Below are positions 56,207 to 64,000 of a DNA stretch of 64,000 nt, piece by piece. Position 1 is the first letter of the stretch. Every line of letters begins with the position of its first letter. The DNA is from Ignavibacteriaceae bacterium (GTDB lineage: Bacteria > Bacteroidota > Ignavibacteria > Ignavibacteriales > Ignavibacteriaceae): positions 62,001-126,000 of the forward strand of contig JALNZG010000007.1 of assembly GCA_023229425.1 (NCBI GenBank), written 5' to 3'. The translations under genes were made by a program, and so were the position numbers. The notes below the pieces were generated by a model that was not told the origin of the DNA, did no database searches, and worked only from the letters and a program-made list of their open reading frames with translations.

Positions 56207-58762
56207 ATGATAGCGAAGATCAAAATATTTTTGAATAAGCATTTCTCTCACGCCATTCTTTTCCTTTCCGCTATTCTTGTGATGATTTGCGCGCTGAATT
56301 TATTCTACATTTTTGATGTAACCGCTCAATCGAACGATGAATGTTTATGGCGCGATTCCGATTTTAACGGAAAGAATAACGTCATTCATTTTGATCTGGT
56401 AAAAGTCGGCGGAGTAACTTGGGCTGCCGGTATTCGGAATGGCGACAAACTCATTTCCATAAATGGAATTGCTTGCAAAAACACTTTAGATGCAAGCAGA
56501 ACATTAGATAAAGTTTCTTCTGGCGACTACGCCATTTATGTTTTTGAAAGGAACGGACAGCAGCTTACCGGAAATGTCTATGTCAAAAAATTAATTGCGT
56601 TTAATATTCTTGCTTTCACTCTACTGTCTACCTTTTGGCTGATTGTCGGCTTCTTCGTTTTAATGGCAAAACCGGAAGGGAAAATCCAGAGATTATTTTT
56701 TAGCGTCGGAGTTTTTACCGTCCTCTTCTCGATGATAAGCCTCCTCAATAGAGGTCTTCAAGTTGATAATCCGATTTTGAAAAATACGCTATTATTTAGG
56801 GGAATTAATGTGTTGATTCTCTTCGGTGCAATATTCTGGGCTTTTAGCATGGTGAGATTTTTCAGCGTCTTTCCTATCGAAACTAAACTTGAAAAAAAAT
56901 CATTTATCAGAAAAACTTTGATTGTTTCTCCCTGGATCATTTTCATAATTCTCCTGATAGTAAACACTAAATTTGTTGTTAAAAATAATCTTCAAATTGT
57001 AGCAATAACAAATGCTATTGTTGGCGGTCTTCTCCTCACTTCGCTAATTACAAGTTTTATTCTGCTCGTACTCGGGCATAGAAAAGTTGAATCGGTTACT
57101 GAAAAACGTGCACTCAGAATTATCATAGCGGCATTTATCATAGGATTGGGAGCTCTCATTTATTTTATTCTTTTTACCGCAACCACAAATCAAGTGGTTT
57201 TTAATGATCCCCTGTTATTTACACCCATCATTTTGATCGCAATAATTCCGATCGCATTCGGGTATTCAATTTTCAGGTATTCGTTGATGGATATCAGAGA
57301 AGCAGTGAAAAGTACAATCGTTTACGGAACTGCTACTGTTTCAATTGCTGTCGTCTATTTTCTAATCATGCTCTTGCTGGGTCAAATTGTCAGCAGTGCA
57401 ATCGGTACACAGTATCAGGGTATGATCGCCGGATTTGTGTTCATTGTATTTGCCATTGTATTTCAATCATCCAAAGACCGCTTCCAGGATTTTTTAACAC
57501 AAAAATTTTATCCGGAACAATTCGCATTTCAGAAAGGTTTGTTAAAGTTCAGCGGTGATATTGCCAAAGTTGTTGGTATTGAAAACATTCTGAACTCAAC
57601 TCAAGAGCTTTATGTTGATTCATTGCGGATTAGTAAGTATGGTTTAATGCTTAAAAAGAATGGCGGTTTGTTTCACCTTCTTCAGCATCATGGAACAAGC
57701 GAATTAGCTCCGCAATTCTTAAAATCTTTGCAAAATTTATCTCAATATTTTTCCGAACGAAAAAAGAGTAATCAAAGAATTGTTTTAGAGCGCCAAAATT
57801 TTTCTTCTGTGCTTAGAGAAGATGCTACGATCTTTATCAACGAAAGCATTTTCACCATTGTTCCCTTGATGATAAATGAGCAGATCATTGGTCTGTTGTT
57901 GTTCGGATTAAAACAAACCGGGGCGCAATTTACCGGAAAGGATTTAGACCTTCTCATCTCCGCTTCAAATCAAACAGCAATTTCTATTGAGAACGCAAGA
58001 CTTTATCATTCCGAAATCGAAAAGAAGCGTCTTGAACGTGATTTGGAAAATGCGCGGCACATTCAACAAAGTCTTCTTCCAAAAACAATTCCAAACATTA
58101 ATCATTTGGAACTAAGCGGAATTACTATTCCCGCCCAGCATGTTGGCGGTGATTATTACGACTTTATTAAGCTGAGCGATACAAAACTGTTTATTGTTGT
58201 CGGAGATGTCTCCGGCAAAGGACTGAGCGCTGCTCTTTATATTTCCAAATTACAGACGATGATTCGTTTGTATTGCTCGGAAGAGAGAGCGCCAAAAGAA
58301 ATTTTGATAGAAATTAACAAAAGACTATTCGCAGAAATGGAGCGTAATTATTTTATCACGGTTTCATTAGCTTTAATTGATAGTGGCGAACGAAAGGTTC
58401 ACTTTTGCCGTGCCGGTCATCCGCATGCTTTGTTGATAAACGATGGGAAGTGCGATAAAATAAAACCGGTTGGAATCGGACTCGGTTTAAACAAAGGAGA
58501 AGTTTTCGATTCATCGCTGGAAGAAACCGAAATAACTTTAGAGCAGGGAAGCTTGCTTGCGGTTTATTCCGATGGAATAAGCGAGGCGATGAACGGGAAA
58601 CAGCAAGAGTTTGGAGAAGAAAATATCATTACGATCTTAAAGCAGAATGCGGATTCATCGCTCGACACAATTCAAAATAAAATTTTGGACGGTGTAACAG
58701 ATTTTTGCAACGGCGAGGAACAGCATGATGATATTACGTTGGTGCTGGTAAAATATCTTTAA
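56207..58762 (+). CDS. SpoIIE-type serine phosphatase with PDZ-like, membrane and GAF parts
   Basis: An 851-residue sensor phosphatase. A membrane helix (residues 14-35) is followed by a PDZ-like domain outside the membrane (VGGVTWAAGIRNGDKLISI), then about eight membrane helices (residues 125-420), a GAF-like domain (about 440-600) and a short coiled coil leading into the SpoIIE/RsbU PP2C domain (620-850). The metal-binding motifs are present: GGDYYDFIKL, VVGDVSGKGLSAAL, FCRAGHPHALL, YSDGISEAMN and DDITLVLVKY. It should dephosphorylate an anti-sigma antagonist. No partner gene is adjacent. SD AAAGGTGA precedes the start. Confidence 0.9.
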   Translation: MIAKIKIFLNKHFSHAILFLSAILVMICALNLFYIFDVTAQSNDECLWRDSDFNGKNNVIHFDLVKVGGVTWAAGIRNGDKLISINGIACKNTLDASRTLDKVSSGDYAIYVFERNGQQLTGNVYVKKLIAFNILAFTLLSTFWLIVGFFVLMAKPEGKIQRLFFSVGVFTVLFSMISLLNRGLQVDNPILKNTLLFRGINVLILFGAIFWAFSMVRFFSVFPIETKLEKKSFIRKTLIVSPWIIFIILLIVNTKFVVKNNLQIVAITNAIVGGLLLTSLITSFILLVLGHRKVESVTEKRALRIIIAAFIIGLGALIYFILFTATTNQVVFNDPLLFTPIILIAIIPIAFGYSIFRYSLMDIREAVKSTIVYGTATVSIAVVYFLIMLLLGQIVSSAIGTQYQGMIAGFVFIVFAIVFQSSKDRFQDFLTQKFYPEQFAFQKGLLKFSGDIAKVVGIENILNSTQELYVDSLRISKYGLMLKKNGGLFHLLQHHGTSELAPQFLKSLQNLSQYFSERKKSNQRIVLERQNFSSVLREDATIFINESIFTIVPLMINEQIIGLLLFGLKQTGAQFTGKDLDLLISASNQTAISIENARLYHSEIEKKRLERDLENARHIQQSLLPKTIPNINHLELSGITIPAQHVGGDYYDFIKLSDTKLFIVVGDVSGKGLSAALYISKLQTMIRLYCSEERAPKEILIEINKRLFAEMERNYFITVSLALIDSGERKVHFCRAGHPHALLINDGKCDKIKPVGIGLGLNKGEVFDSSLEETEITLEQGSLLAVYSDGISEAMNGKQQEFGEENIITILKQNADSSLDTIQNKILDGVTDFCNGEEQHDDITLVLVKYL

Positions 58763-58807
58763 TTAGTAAATCATGTTGCGCAAAACAATAGTTTTTCAGG
58801 TGTTTCT

Positions 58808-58880
58808 TTGTGATCTTAGTGTCTTAGTGGTGGGAAATCCTTTACCACTTAGACACTTAGTACACTGAGTTTCACTAAGG
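58808..58880. repeat. Interspersed repeat copy B before the SDR gene
   Basis: TTTGTGATCTTAGTGTCTTAG, a spacer with GGTGGGAAATCCTTTACC, then CACTTAGACACTTAG and a final TTTCACTAAGG: same plan and much of the same sequence as 49089-49171. Confidence 0.65.
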
Positions 58881-58987
58881 AATAAAAACATCTTCATTTT
58901 TTGATAATTTATTTCCTCGTTTTTCTTATCCAAACTCTTCTTATTTTTAACCACGTATTTTCAATTCAATTTTATTGGAATAGAAAA

Positions 58988-59779
58988 ATGAACTTAGGAA
59001 TTCAAAACAAAACCGTTCTTGTTACCGCATCAAGCAAAGGAATTGGAAAAGCGGCGGCTGAATTATTCGCATCGGAAAAATGTAATGTAGCAATTTGTTC
59101 GCGCAGCGCGGTTGAACTTGAGAAAACCGCGGCAGAAATTTCAGCGAAGTATGAAAACGAAATATTCTGGATCGTTTGTGATTTGAATAATCCTTCCGAC
59201 ATAAAAAATGCCGTAGCAAAAGTGGAAGAGAAATTCGGCGGAATTGATATTCTTGTAAATAATTGCGGCGGACCCTCTGCCGGATTTTTTGAAGAACTCA
59301 ACGAAGAAAAATGGAACTTCGGTTATGAACAAGTACTTTTAAGCGTTGTTCGCTTTGTTCAAGCGGTTCTTCCAAACATGAAAAAGAAAAATTGGGGAAG
59401 GATCATCAACATCACTTCCGTAGCGGTAAAACAGCCGATAGACAATCTTCTTCTTTCGAATACGTTTCGCGCAGGAGTGATTGGATTAAGCAAAACGCTT
59501 AGCAACCAACTTGCAAAACATAACATCACGGTGAACAGCGTTGCGCCGGGTTATACGTTAACGGAAAGAATTTATGAACTTGCCGTGAACAAATCGAAAG
59601 TTACCGGCGAATCGCATGAAACAATTATTGCGAACATGACAAAAGAAATTCCGCTTGGCAGAATGGCGCGTCCGGAAGAAATTGCTTCGGCGATTTTGTT
59701 CCTCGCATCGGAACAAGCATCGTACATTACGGGAAACACAATTCAAATTGACGGCGGACTTTACAAAGGATTGATGTAG
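58988..59779 (+). CDS. SDR family oxidoreductase
   Basis: A 263-residue short-chain dehydrogenase/reductase. VTASSKGIGKAAAELF is the NAD(P) loop, NNCGGPSAGF the NNAG-like segment, NITSVAVKQP the catalytic Ser strand; the usual Tyr of YxxxK is replaced, the segment reading LLLSNTFRAGVIGLSKTL, as in FabG-like relatives that lack the Tyr. The C-terminus has RPEEIASAILFLASEQASYI. The ATG at 58988 is chosen because SDR homology begins there. Its final codons (KGLM, stop) are duplicated before ansA. Confidence 0.85.
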   Translation: MNLGIQNKTVLVTASSKGIGKAAAELFASEKCNVAICSRSAVELEKTAAEISAKYENEIFWIVCDLNNPSDIKNAVAKVEEKFGGIDILVNNCGGPSAGFFEELNEEKWNFGYEQVLLSVVRFVQAVLPNMKKKNWGRIINITSVAVKQPIDNLLLSNTFRAGVIGLSKTLSNQLAKHNITVNSVAPGYTLTERIYELAVNKSKVTGESHETIIANMTKEIPLGRMARPEEIASAILFLASEQASYITGNTIQIDGGLYKGLM

Positions 59780-59903
59780 TGCTATTCTATAACGATAAAA
59801 AAAATAATAAGATAAAGAAGTCAGAATGTTCTGAAGTAACAACAGGGTAACAATTTTACACAAAAGAGAACGAAATAATTTTTTTAATATAAATGGAGCG
59901 AAA

Positions 59904-60506
59904 ATGAAAAAGGTGTTTGTTCTTTTGTTTTTATTTGCTGTTTGTGTTTTTGCAGATAATATTCATATGAAAAATGGTAGAATTTTTTTCAATGTTCGAA
60001 TTATAAAAACCACAGATAACATGATTGAATTTCAATTTAATAACCTCACAAAAGCTGTGCTGTTAGTTGATGTTCTTAAAATAGATACGGTGCCATATAA
60101 CCCGTCCAATATAACGGTCATAGGAGATAGTCTGACAGATTTCGAAGCTCAAATGAAACAAAATTTGCAACAAAAGAGAACTCAATTATTTCAAAAACAA
60201 AAAAACCAAATTGTCGAAGTACAACAAAAACTATATATCCAGCTAAGCACTCCACTAATATTAACTGCTGCTTTGGCTGGACTAATGTCTATAAATTACT
60301 TTTTGGAAACTTCAGACATCTCGGACAATATTGAACAAATTAAAAATTTAAAAATGGACACTTCCGGTTTAGAAAGAAAAAAAACAAGAATGCTGTTATC
60401 GGGTGTTGCAACTATGATAATTTCTCTGGCAGCCATAGCAATTAGTTCTCAAGATTTTGAAATTGATGCGACTCCATCTTCGTTATCAGTGTCTTATAAT
60501 TTCTAA
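59904..60506 (+). CDS. Exported protein of unknown function, inserted between SDR and ansA
   Basis: A 200-residue protein with a signal peptide (residues 1-18, ending CVFA). NIHMKNGRIFFNVRIIKTTD is a small beta unit like those in periplasmic 'ligand plus threshold' proteins, then a Gln-rich helix (FEAQMKQNLQQKRTQ), a membrane helix near residue 118 and another near 180. I do not recognise the family. AT-richer than its neighbours. It separates two genes that look as if they were once overlapping, with a copy of the SDR end at 60550-60566. Confidence 0.7.
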   Translation: MKKVFVLLFLFAVCVFADNIHMKNGRIFFNVRIIKTTDNMIEFQFNNLTKAVLLVDVLKIDTVPYNPSNITVIGDSLTDFEAQMKQNLQQKRTQLFQKQKNQIVEVQQKLYIQLSTPLILTAALAGLMSINYFLETSDISDNIEQIKNLKMDTSGLERKKTRMLLSGVATMIISLAAIAISSQDFEIDATPSSLSVSYNF

Positions 60507-60549
60507 GGTTGTTTTATGGGAATCTCAAATTTGTAAATGTCGTATTAAT

Positions 60550-60566
60550 AAAGGGTTGATGTAGTG
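60550..60566 (+). repeat. Duplicate of the SDR 3' end before ansA
   Basis: AAAGGGTTGATGTAGTG matches 59765-59781 (AAAGGATTGATGTAGTG) at 16 of 17 positions. In the SDR gene it codes KGLM and the stop; here it supplies the SD (AAAGGG) and GTG start of ansA. Confidence 0.75.
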
Positions 60567-61544
60567 AAAAAGAAAAATATTTTGCTCGTTTTTACCGGCG
60601 GAACATTTTCGATGAAGATAGACGAGAAGACCGGCGGAGCGGTTCCATATTTTTCCGGGAATGATCTGATGCAGCTTATGCCGGAAATCTATGAATTGGT
60701 GAATGTAACCATTTTCGATTTCGGTAAATATCCCGGACCACACATGACACCGGAACTGATGCTTTCTCTTTCAAAAAAAATTCAAAATCAATTAAACAAA
60801 AATGGTTTCGACGGTGTTGTTATTACTCACGGAACCGATACGCTTGAAGAGACCGCTTACTTACTTGATCTGACCCTCAACACGCCAATTCCCGTTGTTC
60901 TTACCGGTTCGATGAAAAACAGTTCGGAACCGGATTGGGATGGACCTGCAAATTTAAAAGATTCGATAGCGATTTGTTTAAATGCGAACAGTAGAAATCT
61001 TGGAGTGCTTGTCTGTATGAACGGTGAAATAAACGCCGCAAGTGAAGTGACCAAAACTCACACGGACGATATTGAAACATTTCACAGCCTTGATTTCGGC
61101 GCACTCGGTTTTGTGCAGAACGGAAGAGTTATTTTCAACAGACTGCCGCGCAAACTTGAAATTATAAAAACTTCTAAAATTGAAACCAATGTTGATCTCA
61201 TAAAATGTTACGCCGGAATGGACGCGAAGTTCTTTAAATATTCCGCCGATACAAACGTTGCGGGAATTGTGGTTGAAGCGATGGGAGTAGGTAATGTACC
61301 GCCGAAAGCGTTTGAAGGAATTAAATACGCGGTTGAGAAAAATATTCCCGTTGTACTTGTCTCACGCTGTCCTGCCGGGGAAACGCTTGATATTTACGGT
61401 TATCCCGGTGCCGGCAAATGGCTGCATGAACTTGGAGTAATTTTTTCCGATTACTTAAACGGACAAAAAGCCAGAATCAAATTGATGCTGGCATTAGGAA
61501 AGATGAAAAAACAAAGCGAATTGAAGAAGGTTTTTGAAGGATAA
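60564..61544 (+). CDS. Type I L-asparaginase
   Basis: A 326-residue cytoplasmic asparaginase. The first catalytic Thr is in VFTGGTFSM and the second triad in THGTDTLEETAYLLD, with the Lys in a later INAASEVTKTHTDD. No signal peptide, so type I. The start is GTG at 60564, overlapping a TAG that would be the SDR stop in the duplicated segment; the SD AAAGGG is eight bases before it. This supports a former SDR-ansA overlap. Confidence 0.92.
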   Translation: MKKKNILLVFTGGTFSMKIDEKTGGAVPYFSGNDLMQLMPEIYELVNVTIFDFGKYPGPHMTPELMLSLSKKIQNQLNKNGFDGVVITHGTDTLEETAYLLDLTLNTPIPVVLTGSMKNSSEPDWDGPANLKDSIAICLNANSRNLGVLVCMNGEINAASEVTKTHTDDIETFHSLDFGALGFVQNGRVIFNRLPRKLEIIKTSKIETNVDLIKCYAGMDAKFFKYSADTNVAGIVVEAMGVGNVPPKAFEGIKYAVEKNIPVVLVSRCPAGETLDIYGYPGAGKWLHELGVIFSDYLNGQKARIKLMLALGKMKKQSELKKVFEG

Positions 61545-61558
61545 ATTTATTTCTTGTT

Positions 61559-61604
61559 AACCTTCAAGGTAGGTAGCCAATGTCTTCCTGAACCTTGAAG
61601 GGTT
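61559..61604. repeat. Inverted repeat between ansA and the lipocalin gene
   Basis: AACCTTCAAGG (61559-61569) and CCTTGAAGGGTT (61593-61604), 11-base arms with one bulge, 15 bases past the ansA stop. Possible terminator stem without T-run. Confidence 0.6.
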
Positions 61605-61631
61605 GCAATTACAATTTAATAAGGAGAGAGA

Positions 61632-62165
61632 ATGAAGATATTGTTTATAATCATTTTGATACCAGTAATGCAACTCATTGCACAAGATTCAAATAAATCT
61701 CAACCCAAAACAGTCGAGTTTGTCAGTTTAGAAAAATACGTTGGTGTTTGGTATGAGATTGCAAAAATTCCAAACAGCTTTCAACGTTCGTGCAAAAAAA
61801 ATACTACAGCAACGTATTCAATCCAAAAGGATGGAAAGATTAAAGTGGTAAACAGATGTGTAGAAGATGATGGTGAAATTAATCAAGCAGAAGGTGTTGT
61901 CCGGATTGTTGATAAACTAACTAACGCTAAACTTGAAGTCAGTTTTGTTTCATTTTTGGGCTGGCGGCCATTCTGGGGTGACTACTGGATTATTGGTCTT
62001 GAAGATAATTATCAATGGGTGATTGTCGGTCATCCAAAGCGGGAATACGGCTGGATCTTGAGCCGAACAAAATCAATTTCAGAAGAGACGAAGCTTAAAA
62101 TATTTTCGCTGCTTAAAAAACAAGGATACAATCCAAACGACTTTGAACTAACGGTTCAAGAATAG
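61632..62165 (+). CDS. Lipocalin (Blc type)
   Basis: A 177-residue protein with a signal peptide (residues 1-17, ending LIAQ). No lipobox Cys is at the cleavage site, so it may be periplasmic rather than a lipoprotein. Lipocalin landmarks: KYVGVWYEIAKIPNSFQ (the GxW motif), TATYSIQKDGKIKVVNRC, YWIIGLEDNYQWVIVGHPK and the closing GWILSRT. Bacterial lipocalins bind lipids during membrane stress. SD AAGGAGAGAG precedes the ATG. Confidence 0.92.
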   Translation: MKILFIIILIPVMQLIAQDSNKSQPKTVEFVSLEKYVGVWYEIAKIPNSFQRSCKKNTTATYSIQKDGKIKVVNRCVEDDGEINQAEGVVRIVDKLTNAKLEVSFVSFLGWRPFWGDYWIIGLEDNYQWVIVGHPKREYGWILSRTKSISEETKLKIFSLLKKQGYNPNDFELTVQE

Positions 62166-62176
62166 CGATAACAATT

Positions 62177-63097
62177 TTGAATAAACAAAAGAATGTGTTA
62201 ATTGCCGGAGGTTCGGGAACCATTGGTAAAGCGTTGAGCAAAAAACTGGTTCAACACGGTTATCAGGTTGCCGTATTAAGTAGAGTAAAGAAAAATAGTA
62301 GCGGGTTAAAAACATACTTTTGGGATTTGGAAAAACAATTCCTCGAAGATGAAGCAGTTCTTGAGTGCGATTACCTTTTAAACTTGGCGGGAGCCAACAT
62401 CGGTGAAAAACGATGGAGCGATCAAAGAAAAAAATTACTGCTTGATAGCCGCATTAAAACCACAAATTTTCTTTTCAACAAATTTCAACAACTCGGCAAA
62501 AAGCCCGAAGCATTTATTTCTGCTTCTGCGGTTGGATACTACGGAGCAGTTACTTCTGAAAAAATATTTGACGAGAAAGATCCACCGGCGAATGATTTTC
62601 TTGGTTCTGTTTGCAGTAGATGGGAAAGCGAATGTGATGCATTTGAGAATTCCGGAGTACGAACCGTAAAAATTAGAACCGGCGTAGTTTTAAATAACGG
62701 AGAAGGTGCGTTACAAAAAATGATGCTGCCGATTAAAATGTTTGTAGGCTCTCCTCTGGGAAGCGGCAAACAATATTTGCCGTGGATTCATATCGATGAT
62801 CTAAGCAACATTTATATTAAAGCGTTAGAAGATGAAAGAATAACCGGCGCGTATAACGCGGTAGCTCCCGAGTATATTACAAATAAAGATTTTATGAAGA
62901 CGTTAGCCGAAATAATGAACAAACCGTTTTTTTTACCGAACGTTCCGTCATTTCTATTAAAACTAATTTTTAATGAAATGTCTTGTATAATATTAGCGGG
63001 AAGTAGAATTTCTTCGGAAAAAATTCTGAACTCAGGGTATACTTTTTTGTTCCCTAATTTAAAAGATGCTCTAACATCTCTGCTTAAAAAAGAATAA
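62177..63097 (+). CDS. TIGR01777-type NAD(P)-binding oxidoreductase
   Basis: A 306-residue SDR-related protein of the YfcH/SULA group. VLIAGGSGTIGKALSKKL is the dinucleotide loop and LLNLAGANIGEKRWSDQRK, ISASAVGYYGA, LPWIHIDDL are family motifs; the C-terminal 60 residues are the DUF1731-like part. The only plausible start is TTG at 62177, 11 bases after the lipocalin stop. The enzymatic reaction is unknown; the family is often paired with photolyase-like genes, and here a UV-repair enzyme follows 8 bases downstream. Confidence 0.9.
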   Translation: MNKQKNVLIAGGSGTIGKALSKKLVQHGYQVAVLSRVKKNSSGLKTYFWDLEKQFLEDEAVLECDYLLNLAGANIGEKRWSDQRKKLLLDSRIKTTNFLFNKFQQLGKKPEAFISASAVGYYGAVTSEKIFDEKDPPANDFLGSVCSRWESECDAFENSGVRTVKIRTGVVLNNGEGALQKMMLPIKMFVGSPLGSGKQYLPWIHIDDLSNIYIKALEDERITGAYNAVAPEYITNKDFMKTLAEIMNKPFFLPNVPSFLLKLIFNEMSCIILAGSRISSEKILNSGYTFLFPNLKDALTSLLKKE

Positions 63098-63105
63098 AAA
63101 TTTTT

Positions 63106-63534
63106 ATGAGAATCTGGTCTTTACATCCGAAATACCTTGATACTAAAGGGTTGGTTGCACTTTGGAGAGAAACACTTTTAGCAAAACACGTGCTGGAAGG
63201 AAAGACAAAAGGGTATAAAAATCATCCGCAACTTAATAGATTTAAGAAGGCAGCGGTTCCGCTTGATTGTATAAATCAATATTTGTCCGCGGTTTATGAG
63301 AATGCTTTACTAAGGGGATTTAATTTTGCCAAAGATAAAATTAATTGGGAATTTAAGTCCACTACTTTAACGGTAACAACCGGGCAACTCATTTATGAGA
63401 AGGAGCATCTCCTTAAAAAATTAATTACTCGCGACAAAGCGCAATATGAAGTTTTACTTAATGAAACGAATTTTGTTCCCCATCCTCTCTTTGAAGTAAC
63501 CGAAGGAGAAAGAGAAGAGTGGGAGATTATCTAA
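63106..63534 (+). CDS. Pyrimidine dimer DNA glycosylase (T4 endonuclease V-like)
   Basis: A 142-residue protein of the pyrimidine dimer excision family. MRIWSLHPKYLDTKGLVALWRE starts with the conserved N-terminus (Thr at the position of T4 DenV's catalytic Thr2 is not present at residue 2, so the mechanism may differ). HVLEGKTKGYKNHPQLNRF and the later WEFKSTTLTV are typical. It should cut DNA at UV dimers. It follows the TIGR01777 gene closely, a linkage suggesting a UV-response pair. Confidence 0.85.
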   Translation: MRIWSLHPKYLDTKGLVALWRETLLAKHVLEGKTKGYKNHPQLNRFKKAAVPLDCINQYLSAVYENALLRGFNFAKDKINWEFKSTTLTVTTGQLIYEKEHLLKKLITRDKAQYEVLLNETNFVPHPLFEVTEGEREEWEII

Positions 63535-63537
63535 AAT

Positions 63538-64000
63538 TCAATTCCCAAGATCAATTTCAATTCCAACCAAGTAACTAAAGAAAGAATAATTAACGCCTCC
63601 CCCCGCAAGGGCGAAAACTTCGGAACCAGTTTGATAACCGACTGTTGACAATAAATTAACTTTATCATTCCAAATCGGTAGAGCTAATTTTACGTTTGTC
63701 CCTAATGAGAAAACTTTATTTGTTGGTCCGGTAATACCTTCAATTGATATTAAAGGTCCGAGCGAGAGTGAAACAGTATATATTTTGAATAACGAGAAAT
63801 CTACTTCCAGTTTTACTCCATTGCTGGCAATCGTTTTTGAACGTATTTGTTCACTCGGAGAAGTTTGTGCTTTCCAATAAGTATAAGCTATTATGGGATG
63901 GACTTCGCTCGATAAATCAAATTTAAAGTAGGCTTCAAAGAGAATATCTCTGTTGAATTTATCAGAAGAAGTTTGAGTTAAGTTTGAGGAATGTGAGCCA
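63538..64000 (-). CDS. C-terminal part of a probable outer-membrane beta-barrel protein
   Basis: An uninterrupted minus-strand frame from the window end to a TGA at 63538-63540, about 153 codons; the start is outside the window. Residues alternate polar and hydrophobic in strand-length blocks, such as KFDLSSEVHPIIAYTYW, NGVKLEVDFSLFKIYTVSLS and VNLLSTVGYQTGSEVFALAG, with the last strand YSFFSYLVGIEIDLGN. This is the look of an outer-membrane barrel or porin-like protein. No family is recognised. Confidence 0.7.
   Translation of the reverse strand, partial: GSHSSNLTQTSSDKFNRDILFEAYFKFDLSSEVHPIIAYTYWKAQTSPSEQIRSKTIASNGVKLEVDFSLFKIYTVSLSLGPLISIEGITGPTNKVFSLGTNVKLALPIWNDKVNLLSTVGYQTGSEVFALAGGGVNYSFFSYLVGIEIDLGN

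Noticed and set aside
58901..58987. Longer N-terminus for the SDR protein, resembling a membrane anchor
   Set aside because: The hydrophobic stretch comes from T-rich intergenic DNA after a repeat; SDR homology and an SD-like GGAA favour the ATG at 58988.

Overview
The window looks like a chromosome segment from the Ignavibacteria/Chlorobi side of the FCB group. It is AT-rich. Two exported proteins end in the type IX secretion sorting domain with a YPNPFN-type motif. Several genes are preceded by a Bacteroidota-type -7 box of the form TAnnTTTG. There is also an FCB-style outer-membrane barrel receptor and a lipid A pathway. The assignment rests on these traits, not on a database search.

Layout. 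1-3.2 kb: two exported alpha/beta hydrolases (S9 peptidase, CocE/NonD type) and a DUF4440-like protein. 3.3-7.6 kb, minus strand: a membrane polyferredoxin with a DUF362 partner, then plsY-gpsA for phospholipid synthesis. 7.7-8.95 kb: a two-gene mobile mystery protein A/B cassette (XRE regulator plus Fic protein) beside argH. 8.95-16.3 kb, minus: argC-J-B-D-R-G-H, without argF. 16.6-35.3 kb, minus: a T9SS cargo protein, ispD, queA, ppdK, the lipid A genes lpxK and lpxB with an acyltransferase, a methyltransferase-like membrane protein, a MtnX-like phosphatase, a second T9SS cargo protein, smc and a GH2-like membrane protein. 35.5 kb: rpsT with clear promoter and terminator. 35.9-40.9 kb: an AT-rich accessory island. 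40.9-63.5 kb: a GlmU-like enzyme, pspC, a TonB-type receptor, anmK, truA, queE-queD, an ABC exporter, hbd, ackA, a SpoIIE phosphatase, an SDR, ansA, a lipocalin, a TIGR01777 oxidoreductase and a T4 endonuclease V-like repair enzyme. The last 460 bases hold the end of a minus-strand beta-barrel gene.

Main discovery. Four accessory inserts each sit against a duplicated 3' end of a neighbouring gene. (1) The Fic cassette lies between argH and a diverged in-frame copy of argH's last codons (57/70 bases identical). (2) The 5-kb island lies between the GlmU-like gene and a copy of its 3' end (52/57 identical, all five differences at synonymous third positions). (3) Inside that island an LRR gene ends in a copy of the tail of the preceding HAD-like gene. 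(4) An exported protein of unknown function separates an SDR gene from ansA, and the SDR's last codons recur just before ansA (16/17). This suggests a recurring way of inserting cargo at gene ends that carries along a replacement end from a relative.

The 5-kb island is the best candidate for an undescribed system. It holds a short divergent FtsZ/tubulin-like protein, an unrecognised AT-rich gene, a WYL regulator, a 36-codon hydrophobic peptide, an unknown gene, a HAD-like protein and an LRR protein. Three near-identical 17-bp palindromes (TTATCATTCAATGATAA type) stand before the FtsZ-like gene, in the WYL/small-peptide divergent region and before the HAD gene, so a WYL-controlled regulon is likely. 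Other recurring structure: 7-bp-period microsatellites, two of them inside the first codons of genes, and short perfect palindromes embedded in coding sequences.
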